This document shows positions 52,561 to 64,000 of a stretch of 64,000 bases of DNA, piece by piece. The position numbers and the translations under genes are program-made. A model generated the notes under the pieces. The model was not told where the DNA came from. It ran no database searches and saw nothing but the letters and a program-made list of their open reading frames with translations. Source of the DNA: Bugulina stolonifera (lineage: Eukaryota > Bryozoa > Gymnolaemata > Cheilostomatida > Bugulidae); NCBI GenBank assembly GCA_935421135.1, contig OW285191.1, forward strand, positions 5,403,504 through 5,467,503. Direction: 5' to 3'. Each line of letters opens with the position of its first letter. The first letter of the stretch is position 1.

Positions 52561-55500
52561 CTTTCTTTTAAACTTTAACAAAACAAGAAAATAAAATTCA
52601 AGTTTAGTTTGAATAATAACTATTGTCATTCCAACACAACTTAAATTCGGTTTAAAAAAGAACACTTGTACTGCAGCTTTAAAATGCAGAAAAAATTTTG
52701 AAACAATAGAATAGCTGACAGAAAAAAAAAACTATTTTGCAGAAGGTGAACACTAACCATTGAAACAGATGTGTAGATCCATTGATCATAGCCAAGCTAA
52801 AGTGAGTCAGTTGCTAGCCATACAGAATCGTCTTCTCTTTTGAAATTGTTATTCACATCTTGACTAGAGAGCCTACAAGAACAAGTAAAGTGTTGAGAAA
52901 ATTTGAATTGGAGATACATAGTAGAACAAACTATTATGCGCAGTATAATACAATGCATGCACCACTGTGGTGCACAGCTGCCTAAAGGATGTTTTATCAT
53001 CACATGACATTCAAATAAAGAATTTACCGGCTTTATTTCCCACTAATTAATCCAAGGTAAGAAAGCAATGAACTAATGAGATCTGCATTTTTTCTAGTTT
53101 GGAGTGGGGAAGGCACTTTACCAATGGCAGAGTTATTATGTGGTACAGGAGCATATAAGGCTGGATGTTATTCCTAACACACCAATGGCCTCTTTAGAGG
53201 AACTCCCACGTAGAAGTCTAGAGCACTAACCACTAGGCCACCGCTGCTCCTTACATGACCGCAAAATGATGAACTGAAACAGATACATGGATAATGATTT
53301 TCTTGGAATTGCAAATCTAATCAGGCCCAATGGTCAAGTGCATGCTTGTTGATAACTGCCTATTTATATTCTCATAGTGTTTCATGCGTATGAAAATCGT
53401 ATGTACGGGCATGATTGAAATACTATGATGGCCCCCACTATATAAGAAGCCGTGGGGCTGATTAGCCGGATCCGTTGTAGTCAGCCTGACTCTGTTAGAC
53501 GGCATTAATCAATTATCAGTCAATATCGGAAGTCTCATAAACAAATTTTATAAATGGAGTCTTTGGAAGATATGAGATTACTCAATTATGACCGATATCT
53601 GTGATACCAGCACTGATGAGGTCAACATGTTGAGCATCGCCCAGGTTGTGCTAGTTAAAACATGGCTGGTACTAACGTTCAATTATATTTACCATGTTTT
53701 AGTACACAAGTTGAAGGTTCTGGAAAAAACTCTTGTCTGTGTGAGGTTTAAAACTCTCCTCTTAGACAGTGCAGTAAATACAATATGATTAGTGCAAATA
53801 TTGGTAATTTGCTATAGCCTAGACATAACATATAACATACAGCCTAACTGAAATCATTAGCTCAAGGTTATGGTCGTCTATACAAAGAACCAATTGGCTA
53901 TAATATACATGTATCGGAGTTTATTGTCTGCATCTTTTCTTTAGTCTTTAGGCACCCTGTGTGGTTTTTGTAGAACTGCATAGAATGTGACTGTAACTTG
54001 GTGTTGTTATAGTAAACACTGAAGGAGAGAGAGACAGATTACCAAAGGTTGTGAGACCACCAGTGTTCTGCATGTTGTTCAAGTGCAAAATAATACTAAA
54101 CTAAAAATTCCAAAAAAGAACCCTCCTGTTGTTTTACATAGTACAATAGAGGTGTAGTTACTATAATAATGTCTATTATGCATTATCGTGAGGTATAAAG
54201 AGCTCAGCTTTCATCATCATTATAAGTCAACACAATGGTAATCTCAAGCATGCTTTAATGAATTTCCATATCTGTCTTACATTGTCAATACACACAAAAC
54301 AAAATGCAGATGGAAATTATCAGCAGTATGCATCTTCTTTACAATGCCAATATTGTTATTCAATTACAATTAAAATTATTTCCTAAAGTGGAAGTCTTCC
54401 TGATTTATTCTCTCTTGTATGAGTGGAGAAATATAAATAAAAACCATTTATGCTAATTTTAGTTATGCATTTCTCTTTCGGCACTAATATTTTTTTTCCC
54501 CAAGCATATTATGTGTATTTTGGAAAAATCCTGAAAAATAGGCTACTCACTACCACCATTCCCCTTCTGGGTTTCTTAGAAAATATGAAAAAGTTGTCTT
54601 CTCATTGTAGTATACCTTTAAATAAATAAAAAGTCTTCTTGCTAATTGTACTTCCTTTACGTTTGAAATAAAAACTACAAGTGATTATATGCGACCAAGT
54701 ATCATGTTATCAAAAGTTTAGACGGAATTTATAACCAAGATTATATTTTATACTCCTGGTTAATAGAAAATTTATTGAGTACATTCTTTCCATGTGCTTT
54801 ATAACAAGATTAACTGGGTTACTTAAAGTGTACATGTAGATGACATAGACTGCCTTTGTTTGAGATAAATTTGTAGCAGATGACATCATCTGCTCTTGCA
54901 CTGGCAGGCCATTTTGAATAGATCTAACTAAGTGCTATCCAACAAGCTATTCAGCTCTTTGATTGGATTTGGTCAATTTTGGAAATTCTCCCTCATTAAA
55001 TAACACAAGGTTTTAGCATAAAACACAATGAGAGGTTAGAAGTGATGGAATAGTGTGAGGTTGAAAGAAGCATTTTTGACAGTTAGTATTCTGAGTCTTA
55101 CTAGAGGCATGTAAAACTCTTTGATTATAACCTACATGTAAATTGGAAAAAAGTAATAAGCTTTCAAATCATTAAGTTACATTAGACATGAAGAGGCGGA
55201 GACAATCGTACAAAGTCTGAACAAACACGTCATCAGAGATATCACAACATACGTAGCTTGTCTTCGATTCGATATAAATATGCTGCATGAGCATAGAATC
55301 TTGTTCAGACGTTGAGGTTCAGCGGAAGCACTCAAGCCGTCATGTGTCGACACATACTGCGTTAACACTGACATTTCCCGCAGTCCTTTGGCTTGTTCTA
55401 ATTTATATACACTAAAGTAGTATTTATATATAACATTGTATTATCCGTATCTACATGTACTTGTGTAAGCTGATGATTCAGATGGGTAGAGAGCAGCTCA

Positions 55501-55787
55501 GCGAACCCAGGTATCACTTGATCATAAGGAAAGTGGTCACACTACTCCATAAATACCATTCAGTATTTGTTAGAAGAATGAATATTTACTGCGCCTCAGA
55601 TATATTTTTAAAAATGGCAAGCACTTTAAGCAAGCATGATTATAATATACACAGACTTATCTAGTAAAGGAGAGAGACAGAAAGGAAGGATACAGATGTG
55701 ATATGTTTCATTTTATACAGTTTACGCTTTATTGCATATTGTAATGTTTTGCAGCAGCTGAGGCAGAACAAGTATCTCTCAGCTAAC
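52561..55787. other. Intergenic, duplication copy 2, no gene seen
   Basis: Corresponds to 38,640-39,540, then 42,250-42,840, then 47,960-49,150 of copy 1, in that order, without the 2.7-kb segment and without LTR element 2. It includes the SINE remnant at 53,175-53,252. No supported coding exon. Confidence 0.5.
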
Positions 55788-55965
55788 TAAAGCTGAGTCC
55801 AGACTACAACGATTTTCAAATGAAAATCGTTCGTGTAAAAACGTGCTGGAAATTTGGCCCGATGGGCTGTTCACACTAGGCCGATTTTTAAATTCCAATC
55901 ATGGGTTTTCCAAAACTCTTTAATCGCGGAGGAAGGAAATTTATAAACACGGAAAAACAAACAAG

Positions 55966-57901
55966 ATGGCGGCTAACACCGAACAGGAGGACTGTTTATT
56001 TACAATTAATTTTAATTCTTTATTTGATAACACTAATCAAGAGGATAGTGCTCAACTGGCTGCATCAGTGTTAACAATAGGAAGTCATTATTTGAACAAA
56101 TCTAAACTATCAAGAAAACGCCGCAGTAGCACACGCTCTTGCTGGGTATCAGATTTTGTTGGCAGAAGAGAGAATTATGGTGCTTTTAATTCAATTATGG
56201 CAGAATTGGAAGTGAGTGATGCGAAACGATGGCAAAACTATTTACGGATGGACAGTCATCTCTACAACTCGCTATTACAGTCCATTACACATGCCATCAC
56301 TAAAAAAGATACTACGTGGAGAAAGGCTGTGCCACCAAGTGAGCGGTTGGCTGTTACTTTGAGATATTTGGCAACAGGCGAAAGCTATACCAGCTTACAC
56401 TACCAATTTAGGATTGGTAAAAGCACAATAGCTGAAATTATCCCTGAAGTGTGCGCTGCAATTTTTGGCTGCCTTAAAGAGACATATTTAAAAACACCAA
56501 ATACAGAAGCAGAATGGAAAAGAATTAGTTTCCATTTCAATGAAAGGTGGAACTTTCCTCATTGTATTGGAGCACTAGATGGAAAGCATATTGTTTTGAG
56601 GAAGCCTCACCACGCTGGTTCAGCCTACCATAATTACAAAGGATGTGAATCCATTGTGCTAATGGCTCTTGCAGATGCAACATACAAGTAAGTTTATTAT
56701 ACTATTATTAAATATTTCATTAACTTCAAAATTTCTTGTATGTACATTTTAAACGTAATTGGTTTTTTATAATTTAATTTATAACAATATTTTTAATAAT
56801 TTATTGTAGATTTCTATATGTGTATGTTGGAGCCAATGGCCGAGTATCTGATGGTGGTGTTTTCAAGCAAACAAAATTGTATGCTGCTCTAGAATCTGCT
56901 GGCGGACAACAGCTTGGAGTGCCATGTCGAGAAGCCTTGCCTGGTACATGTCAAGAAGCTCCATACGTCATAGTTGCTGACGATGCCTTCGCTCTTTCTA
57001 CATATCTAATGAAACCATTTCCAAGGTACTAAACTCATGTAATTGAAAATAATATTCTAACTTCTGTCAATTTCTTCCATCAATTATTATGCTCATGACT
57101 ACTCTTATATTTTCTGTAATTAATAGAATTCTTGGTCCATGTTTTTCTCTAGACGGACACTAACTGAGGAAACTCACAAAATATTCAATTATCGCCTCTC
57201 AAGAGCTAGACGAGTAGTAGAGAATGCTTTTGGAATCCTGGCTTCTGTATTTCGAGTAAGATAGTAGCATACTAGTAGTCTAGTAATCACTGTCCATGTA
57301 GTCATACTACTAATCACTGTCCATGTAGTCATACTACTAATCACTGTCCATGTAGTCATACTACTAATCACTGTCCATGTAGTCATACTACTAATCACTG
57401 TCCATGTAGTCATACTACTAATCACTGTTCATGTAGTCATACTACTAATCACTGTCCATGTAGTCATACTACTAATCACTGTCCATGTAGTCATACTACT
57501 AATCACTGTCCATGTAGTCATACTACTAATCACTGTCCATGTAGTCATACTACTAATCACTGTCCACGTAGTCATACTACTAATCACTGTCCATGTAGCA
57601 ATCACAGTCTATGGATTGTTTCTAGGTATTTGAAAAGCCTATTCCCTTGGAACCTGAGAAGGCAGAATCTGTAACACTTGCAGCTTGTGTGTTGCACAAT
57701 TATCTCAGACACCATAAAGCAGCTGATACAGGGGAGCTTGACAATGAACCGTGGAGAGCAATAGATGCCGGTGGTTTAGGTGAGATTAGCTGCAGGCGAG
57801 GAGGCACAAACTACTCTCAAGCAGCTGCCAATACTAGAGAAATATTTTGTAACTACTTTAATGGACCTGGAGCTGTAGACTGGCAACACCAGATGATCTG
57901 A
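55966..57901 (+). CDS. Harbinger DDE transposase (nuclease), intact
   Basis: Four exons (55,966-56,687; 56,810-57,025; 57,153-57,255; 57,626-57,901) join in frame to 438 residues. Helical N-terminal part with [20 protein letters not shown] (helix-turn-helix type) precedes the DDE_4 fold: GALDGKHI (D205), VIVADDAF (D298 or D299) and [13 protein letters not shown] (E336). A conserved tail [11 protein letters not shown] follows. All three catalytic acids are present. Intron 3 contains a 27-bp minisatellite. The gene ends 148 bp from the convergent MADF gene; in known Harbinger elements the partner protein helps nuclear import and end recognition. Confidence 0.9.
57283..57597 (+). repeat. 27-bp minisatellite in transposase intron 3, about 11-12 units
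   Basis: Unit GTAGTCATACTACTAATCAC plus TGTCCAT, almost invariant (single changes near 57,428 and 57,567). It ends just before the exon 4 acceptor. There are no spacers, so it is not a CRISPR. Confidence 0.92.
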
Positions 57902-58049
57902 GCAATCTTAAACTTCAGCTTAATTCTGTGTTATATATTTCAAATTTGATTCTTTATTGCACTAATTGAAAATAAATATAAAATCAACGAAAACAATGAG
58001 TTGTTCAACAGTACAAAAATAACAAATGCATTATTAACAAGTTTAAAAA

Positions 58050-59030
58050 TTATAGATTCTGGTAATTAGAATAGGAGTCGTATCCATGCCATGCCATTTG
58101 AGGTGCATTGCTTGGCCTGGCACATACCTGCTCTTCTGGGAAAATCTTGCGGAACACCATGTTCTGGATGTCTAACATGAGCATTCTTCTTGTTTTTGAG
58201 TCTGTAATTGAGTTTAAGTCTGATCCAAGAGTCATCAAAAACCCTTGTATATCTAAAGGGAGACTTGGTTTTTTATCTTCTTTCATACTCTCTAAGTGTT
58301 GGGTAGCACTCTTCATGTATTTTACTACCTCTATATGATTATCTTCTTCATCTTTAATAAGTCGTTTTCTTCTGGTTTTCTTATCTTTTCTTTCAGTATC
58401 ATCACCTGAAAATATAATAAAGACACAATGAACTCGAACTATAATATTATGATTAATATTGAGATGGCTTGAAAATATTTATTGCGTGTGACTATTCTAG
58501 TATAATATAATAAACTTACCACTTTGTTTTTCATCTGTTGATGATTGAGGGGATAGCGTGTCAGTCCCTTCTCTGACTACAAGAGTTGGTATTAAAAATG
58601 ACAGCTCATTATAGTACTCCCATGTTGGCACGTAGATATCACTAGTGCCACTCCCTGACTTTTCGGATTTCTTCACTTCATTCCATTCCTGCCAACATAA
58701 AAAATAATAATAAAGTAAGTTTATTTATTTTAATTAATAAATTAGTAGTAATGAAAATTTTTATTTTAAAAATTAGTTACATGTAGAAGTAATAATATAA
58801 ATATAAATAGTTCATATGAGAAGACGACTAACCTTTCTAAATCTAGTGCGTAGCGTAGCATATTTCTTTTCTATGTCCCCCACGTCTGTCCCACAACACT
58901 TTGCTAGCTCTGCAATTTGGCTCCTTTTTTCGTCTCTATTCATGTAATCCTGATCGTTGGAGTCCCATATAGCTGGATACATCTCTAAATTGCTCACCAA
59001 ACTTCGCATCACTTGCCTTAACTTCGACAT
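58050..59030 (-). CDS. MADF-BESS protein of the Harbinger element
   Basis: Three exons (59,030-58,833; 58,688-58,520; 58,405-58,050) join in frame to 240 residues. The N-terminal MADF (Myb/SANT-like) domain has LVSNLEMYPAIWD, RSQIAELAKCC and KKYATLRTRFRK, continuing into EWNEVKKSEKSGSG. The C-terminal BESS-type motif is near LNSITDSKTRRMLMLDIQNM. An earlier in-frame ATG at 59,117 would add 29 residues; I chose 59,030 (MSKLRQVMRSLV) because it sits directly before the domain. This is the usual second Harbinger protein, which binds DNA and partners the transposase. Confidence 0.85.
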
Positions 59031-59858
59031 GTTGTTTAATGACTTGACGTTTCCGTGGTAACACGAAGCGCTTTCTGATTGGTCAATGCAAAAGTAATCG
59101 GGCGAATATTTCAGCACGCAAATAACCAGGCCGAAATCGTTCTAGAGCCAACAAATCGGCCGATTTTTCGTCCACACAACAACGATTTCATCAAATCCAA
59201 GAATCGTCCATAAAATCGTTGTAGTCTGAACTCAGCTTAAGAGAATACCATTTATCTTAATTTCATGACTTGTGATGAATCCTACTCTGCAGACGAATTT
59301 GTGTATTTGTGCTTCTGACCAAATTTGTTTCTGGTAATTTTATTTTTTCATTCACATGTGACAGATTTTGTTATTAGAAATAAATTTCCTTATCAACTAG
59401 CAGATAACAGATTTACAAAAAATTTGCAAATAATAGTTCTAAATATAAATTGATAGTTTAGTTTTATAATGGATGTTTATTTGTAAAATAACAGAGCGGA
59501 GCTATGTAATTAATAAACACTGAAACAATTATATAACAATTATATGGAAATACTGATGTAATACTATGAGCCTTTGTAGATCACATTGCAATATACGTGT
59601 AAACTAAATTATGCTGTTAATTAACTCCAAATACATCCAGTTGTGTTCCCAATTCCAGTCTATTTTTGGTCTACAATGTATATACTGTACATATCTTCGG
59701 TCTGATGACAACTCATGAATGTACATGTATCTCTTCTTCAGGTTTTGCACAATATACACTTTCCTAGAAATTCTATATTACATCCAATATGTTCTACCAA
59801 CATTGCACAATGTGCTTTCATACTGACAGTTTAATGAGTGATATGTAACATTTGTACC

Positions 59859-60121
59859 TGTATAATGCATTTTTAGGAAGGAATTTATCTTCGAGCAATC
59901 AGAGACTTGTTTCAAATCCATAAAAATACCAGTCCCTGAAGCTTCACTTTTTAAGGTTGCTGAGCTGGTGTAGTGGTAGCATATTCTGTTCATTGTGCTA
60001 GGCGATTAGGTGCCGTAGAGGCCCCGGGTTCAAACCCCAGTCAGGAACTGATATTTTCATGGATTTGAAACAAGTCTCTGACTGCTCAAAGATAAATTCC
60101 TTCCTAAAAATACATTATACA
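59859..60121 (+). repeat. 263-bp hairpin element with a tRNA-like core
   Basis: About 85-bp inverted ends, TGTATAATG then TTTTTAGGAAGGAATTTATC and CAGAGACTTGTTTCAAATCC, enclose a box-A-like GAGCTGGTGTAGTGGTAGCA and a box-B-like GGGTTCAAACCC. The same tRNA-like core is found without full inverted ends at 21,653-21,812. Confidence 0.78.
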
Positions 60122-61191
60122 TGTATAATATATAGAAAATGGCCAAACCCCCTAACATTTGTAACTTTGCGCATGTAGAACAAGATGGACTGAACTACTA
60201 TATAATATTGTGGTTAGGTGGACATTTCTATGTACTGACCTTATAAGTCTCGTACCTCACGGGTCAGACACTTACTGTATATCACTGTCTTAAGGCTGTC
60301 CGGCTTTTTAACAGCTTGTACATGTATATATTATACAAATCAATTTTGCCTCAATCTGACATTTCTAAAAGAATGTTTCAAAATCTAATCCCAAGAAAAT
60401 TTTATTGATTTGTTATATTTGGCCCAAGTGTTGTTACCTCTCATACACAGCACACATTCAAGTTTGTATGTTTATACTAGCCCTAGTAACAGGACTGCAG
60501 ATAATTATAGAGTTAGAGTTAGGCTACATGTATTAGTACAGTCGTGCAATATTGCATTCTCTATAGCATGACTCGTCATCTGCAATTACAGTGTAACTTA
60601 CTTAATTCAAACCTCACATCATTCAAAAACTTGGTTAATTCAAACTGTTTGCCTTAGTCCCTGCTGAGCACTATTATACATATAAATAGTTTCAAATAAT
60701 TCAAACTTATCATCTGTAGTTCAAACTTGACACTGCTTAGGCTCACACTACACAATCAATGACAATACTATTACAGCAAGCGTTAGTCACCTAATAATAG
60801 TTTGTACAGTACATGTAATGTACTATTGCAATATGTTTCTGCTCAAGTCAAGCTGGGAAAATCCACACTGTTAACTTTACTGTTCCTTGGCTATACTTGT
60901 ATGTGTTTTTATAGTCTTGCCCTTTACATGTGATGCATATGTAGCGATGACAAACGACACAACTGTCACAACACCAACAAACATCACAACAATTTTTCAG
61001 CACGTTACAACATCGACAAATGTCACAAAGGTTCAACGACAAACGTCACAACGCCAACAAATATGACAAATGCTCAGCAAATATAGCACCATAACGCCAA
61101 AGATGGTACTGGCCAGTTTTGATTTACCCGTCAATTCGATTATTTTTGTTTGTTGTGTTTTAAAAACTGAATAAAACCAAAGATAGTTAAA

Positions 61192-61365
61192 AGCAGAGTG
61201 TGACAACTCCCAATAGGGCACATGAAATTGACGATTCAGTTTTTTTGCTAAAAACCAAAGCAACTGAGCTAAAGTAGATCTGCTTCTGGTTGGCTGTCTT
61301 GACTTTTGGCGAAAAAAGTGAATCGTTAATTTAATATCCTCGATTGGGAGTTGTTACACTCTGCT
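61192..61365. mobile_element. MITE, 174 bp
   Basis: Ends AGCAGAGTGTGACAACTCCC and its inverse GGGAGTTGTTACACTCTGCT. It lies within the left arm of an inverted duplication. Confidence 0.78.
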
Positions 61366-62568
61366 GATAACTATGCTACCTATTTTATAATGTATTATAA
61401 TCATTTAATACTAACTACATGTATATACTTGTATATTAATACACATGCACATAGCATGTTGCGTGTTAACTAGAACTCCAACAGCTCTTTAATGGATGTC
61501 AACAATGATAGTAGCAAAATGTAAATGGCTAGGATCACTCAGGTAAGATAAAAACACCAGCTATCACCAGAAATTGTCCAGCTAAACGAATTATGGGATA
61601 GAAGTTATATTTACCAATATGATAATCACATCGAATTGCATCGCGGTTTTACATACAATTTTCTTTTGGCCAATTTTGTCGATTATGAATTCTGAGAGGA
61701 CGGATCCCCAAGACAATTATCTAAACATTGTGTAGCACTGTGTCTAGTAGTAGAGTAGCCTATCTGTAACTTTACATGTAGATACTTGGTTATATTACAG
61801 CGGTGTATTTTTAAGCAAAGAATTTAGAATAGTTATAGTTATACATGACATAATGGTGATAACTAGGCAGGAGAGTTCCACCTTTCTTCATATTCTAGAA
61901 GTAGATAGTTCTCAGGCTAGGATGTCACAACACTATTCCCTTTAGATCTGTTGCCAGCGGTATGGCATTTTTAATTTGGGGATATGGTGGTGTATGACAG
62001 ACCTAGGCTATGCGAACGAATGAGGTGCAAAACGTAAGCACTTCAGCACATTGACCAGGATTTTATGATATTCCTCAGGCCAAGCAGTTCAGAATGATAT
62101 ACAATACCTCGAAAAATCTCGAATGATTCCTGTTTGTTCAACATAATATCCGTCTTGGAGTCAACCAGCATTGTCGTCCTTAGATCTACCTTCGTCTCCT
62201 TTCCTTTGATAATCTTCCCCCATATATTCCTGACTGTTCGCATCTCCTGACGAACCCCACATTCTAAAATATTCATTGGACATTGACATTCGTAATTGGA
62301 GTTATCCCTTAATATTGTTCTGAAGTAGATGCTAATTAAGGTAAGTGCAAAGTTAGTATAAGTAAGTCGCATTTCAAAAGGTAAGTCTTAGATGGTCCCC
62401 TCTTTGATTATCCTTGCACAACCAGTGAAATAGTAGTTATAGAAATTATCTTTTCTAGTAATTTATGTAATGGTTTATTATTGATGGTATTAAAAGTACT
62501 ATAATAAACCCCTCGTTTTAGTTCCATCGCATATTAAGTGAATTCATTATATAGGGTGCATAGTTAAC

Positions 62569-62735
62569 AGCAGAGTGTGACAACTCCAAATAGAGGATAT
62601 TAAATTAACGATTCAATTTTTTCGCCAAAAGTCAAGGCAGTCGAGCAGATGCAGATCTAGTTTAGCTCAGCTGTTTTGGTTTATAGTAAAAAAATTCAAT
62701 TGTTAACTTCTAATTGGGAGTTGTCACACTCTGTT
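62569..62735. mobile_element. MITE, 167 bp, inverted relative to 61,192
   Basis: Starts AGCAGAGTGTGACAACTCC and ends GGGAGTTGTCACACTCTG. Flanking sequences also match the first copy in inverted order. Confidence 0.75.
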
Positions 62736-63860
62736 TGTAGCTCAATTTTCCTCAGCTTTATTCAGTTTTTAAAATACAGCAAACAAAAATAATTGAATTG
62801 AAGGGTGAATCAAAGCCGGCCAGCACCATGTTTGGTGACATGGTGCTATTTTGTTGACTATTTGTGATATTTGTTGGCGTTGTGATGTTTGTAGTTGAAC
62901 CTTTGTGACGTTTGTTAGAGTTGTGACGTTTGTTGAAACATTGTTGTGATGTCTTTCGGTGTTGTGACAGTGGTCAATACATGCGTAACTTTTTGCTCAT
63001 CTGCAGTGTTGCAGTTTTGAGTGTACTAAATAAACATGAAGTTCTACTAAATAGGAAGCTGTCATGTTGAAACTTGTTCTTCCTCAATTGTATTCACGGT
63101 TAGGCAAATGAAAGTCCATGCATGATACATGCACATTCATGTGCTACTGCATTTATATATTATTTATATATTATTCATATATTATTTGTCAAGTAGGCAT
63201 CCAAATCATTATATTATAAAATAAAGGATCACATAATTCAAACTCAACCTACTTCAAGCAAATTATTGGTGGTGCCTTGTAGCTTGAATCAAGCAAGTTC
63301 CTCTGTACTAGCTTGAGGTTTGCAGCCTAGATACATGTGTGTGTATGTAATTCTACAGCCATGCTTGTTGCATACATAGCCATGTACTTACCTACGTGTA
63401 TATACAGTGTATAGAATCTATGAGATAGTGAGAAAGGATGCTACAGTAAGTACAAGTACATCCATACTCATGAGGAAGTATGTACTTTGTAGTGTAGTGT
63501 AGTGTTGTGTATTATTTTTCTACTAGCTTTGTGTCACTCTAAAACATCCTGTAGTCATAGGCAGTTTGATTTTGCATTTGTATGATATTTTCAAAAACAT
63601 AGAGATTAGTGATAACCAAATCTCAAGCCATTATATATTGCATAATGCTGTACTACAATGTATAATAGAAAATCACTGTATATTGTCTGCAAAATATTTT
63701 GGTTGAAAAGGTGAATGTCTTGTGACCATTCTGATAAGTTCACAAAGTCACTTGTTACATCAGTAGCATTCATGATTGTCAGATTTCCTTTGTTTATATG
63801 AAAATCTATACCAATACTCACTATGTAACTCTTCCATGGGTTATACTTATCTTTTATAAA

Positions 63861-63960
63861 TCACTATATAAACCCAAAGTCACTGCCATGTTCTACACTA
63901 TTCTAAAGACTATACAGACTTTCTACAGAAGTCATCTGGAGTTGATCTGATTCTATCAGG
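63861..63960 (+). promoter_or_regulatory. Core promoter and leader of the peptide gene starting at 63,961
   Basis: CTATATAAACC at 63,864-63,874 is a TATA-type element about 90 bases before the ATG, with another TATAAA at 63,855-63,860. Confidence 0.5.
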
Positions 63961-64000
63961 ATGAAATTTCTTATGTTGGTATTGTTAATCACTGTCTATC
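63961..64000 (+). CDS. Signal-peptide exon of a six-cysteine peptide gene (cut by window end)
   Basis: The last 40 bases encode MKFLMLVLLITVY, the same hydrophobic start as MKFLTLVFATTVY of the 21,047 gene, preceded by TTCTATCAGG and a TATA element. The donor and the cysteine exon lie beyond the window, so membership is inferred from the signal sequence and promoter spacing. Confidence 0.6.
   Translation, partial: MKFLMLVLLITVY

Larger units (their letters stand above)
55791..59237. mobile_element. Complete PIF/Harbinger DNA transposon
   Basis: 3,447 bp with 26-bp inverted ends (AGCTGAGTCCAGACTACAAC plus GATTTT at left; one mismatch at right, 59,212-59,237), flanked by TAA on both sides (55,788-55,790; 59,238-59,240), the three-base duplication expected for Harbinger. 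It carries an intact transposase gene and an intact MADF-BESS gene in convergent orientation. It looks capable of autonomous movement. Confidence 0.92.
59241..63860. other. Intergenic with MITEs and an inverted duplication
   Basis: Holds the tRNA-like hairpin element (59,859-60,121), two MITEs (61,192-61,365; 62,569-62,735) and surrounding inverted duplication arms (about 60,930-61,375 and 62,560-62,985). A 109-codon minus frame at 62,043-62,372 ends near a signal-like segment, but I cannot place it in a gene. Confidence 0.45.

Noticed and set aside
57283..57597. CRISPR-like regular array
   Set aside because: Units are contiguous 27-bp copies without unique spacers, inside a transposase intron of a eukaryote. 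It is a minisatellite.
60588..60740. Possible pogo/Tigger-type MITE beginning CAGTGTAACTTACTT
   Set aside because: No matching inverted end could be found nearby.
62043..62372. 109-codon minus-strand frame
   Set aside because: Open but without recognisable motif; lies between the arms of an inverted duplication, so it may be chance or a decayed gene piece.

Overview
This is animal nuclear DNA. Genes are split by GT-AG introns, the background is AT-rich, and transposons with invertebrate-type protein families (THAP, MADF-BESS, P2X7 C-terminal 'ballast' domain) are present. The palindrome TACATGTA recurs throughout. A marine invertebrate is likely and a demosponge is my guess, but no sequence here settles the species.

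Layout. (1) 1,263-9,780 is a complete two-gene DNA transposon: 60-bp terminal inverted repeats, TTAA on both sides, a 12-exon THAP + DDE transposase gene (minus strand) that reads through without a break, and a convergent three-exon gene for a P2X7-C-terminal-like zinc protein. TTAA duplication plus a THAP transposase fits the Kolobok superfamily. (2) About 12.8-21.0, 31.3-38.5, 50.8-52.4 kb and both window edges hold a family of small secreted six-cysteine peptides. Each has a signal-peptide exon, one phase-1 intron and one cysteine exon. I count six intact genes, two broken copies and two partial genes cut by the window edges. Their promoters share a conserved block, and they lie in segmental duplications (about 36-49 kb against 49.5-55.3 kb). 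(3) Two LTR retrotransposons (22,203-31,057 plus; 42,861-47,872 minus) and one solo LTR (20,025-20,687) have 4-bp target duplications. Both full elements share the same leader and tRNA-Leu primer site. They encode Gag and a zinc-finger/coiled-coil protein, but no reverse transcriptase or integrase is visible. The first also encodes an aspartic protease reached through a textbook -1 frameshift signal. (4) 55,791-59,237 is an intact PIF/Harbinger transposon with transposase and MADF-BESS genes. (5) The remaining DNA holds MITEs, foldback hairpins, tRNA-derived SINE pieces and minisatellites.

How it fits together. The peptide array is the host-gene content; the rest is mobile DNA that has landed in and around it: a solo LTR in one peptide intron, a MITE at the edge of a broken copy, and an LTR element in one arm of a duplication. 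The two DNA transposons have the same plan, a transposase and a DNA- or zinc-binding accessory gene tail-to-tail. This suggests the P2X7-like protein may be a transposition partner, as the MADF/Myb-like protein is for Harbinger.

All coordinates, splice sites and repeat comparisons were worked out by eye; no database search was run.
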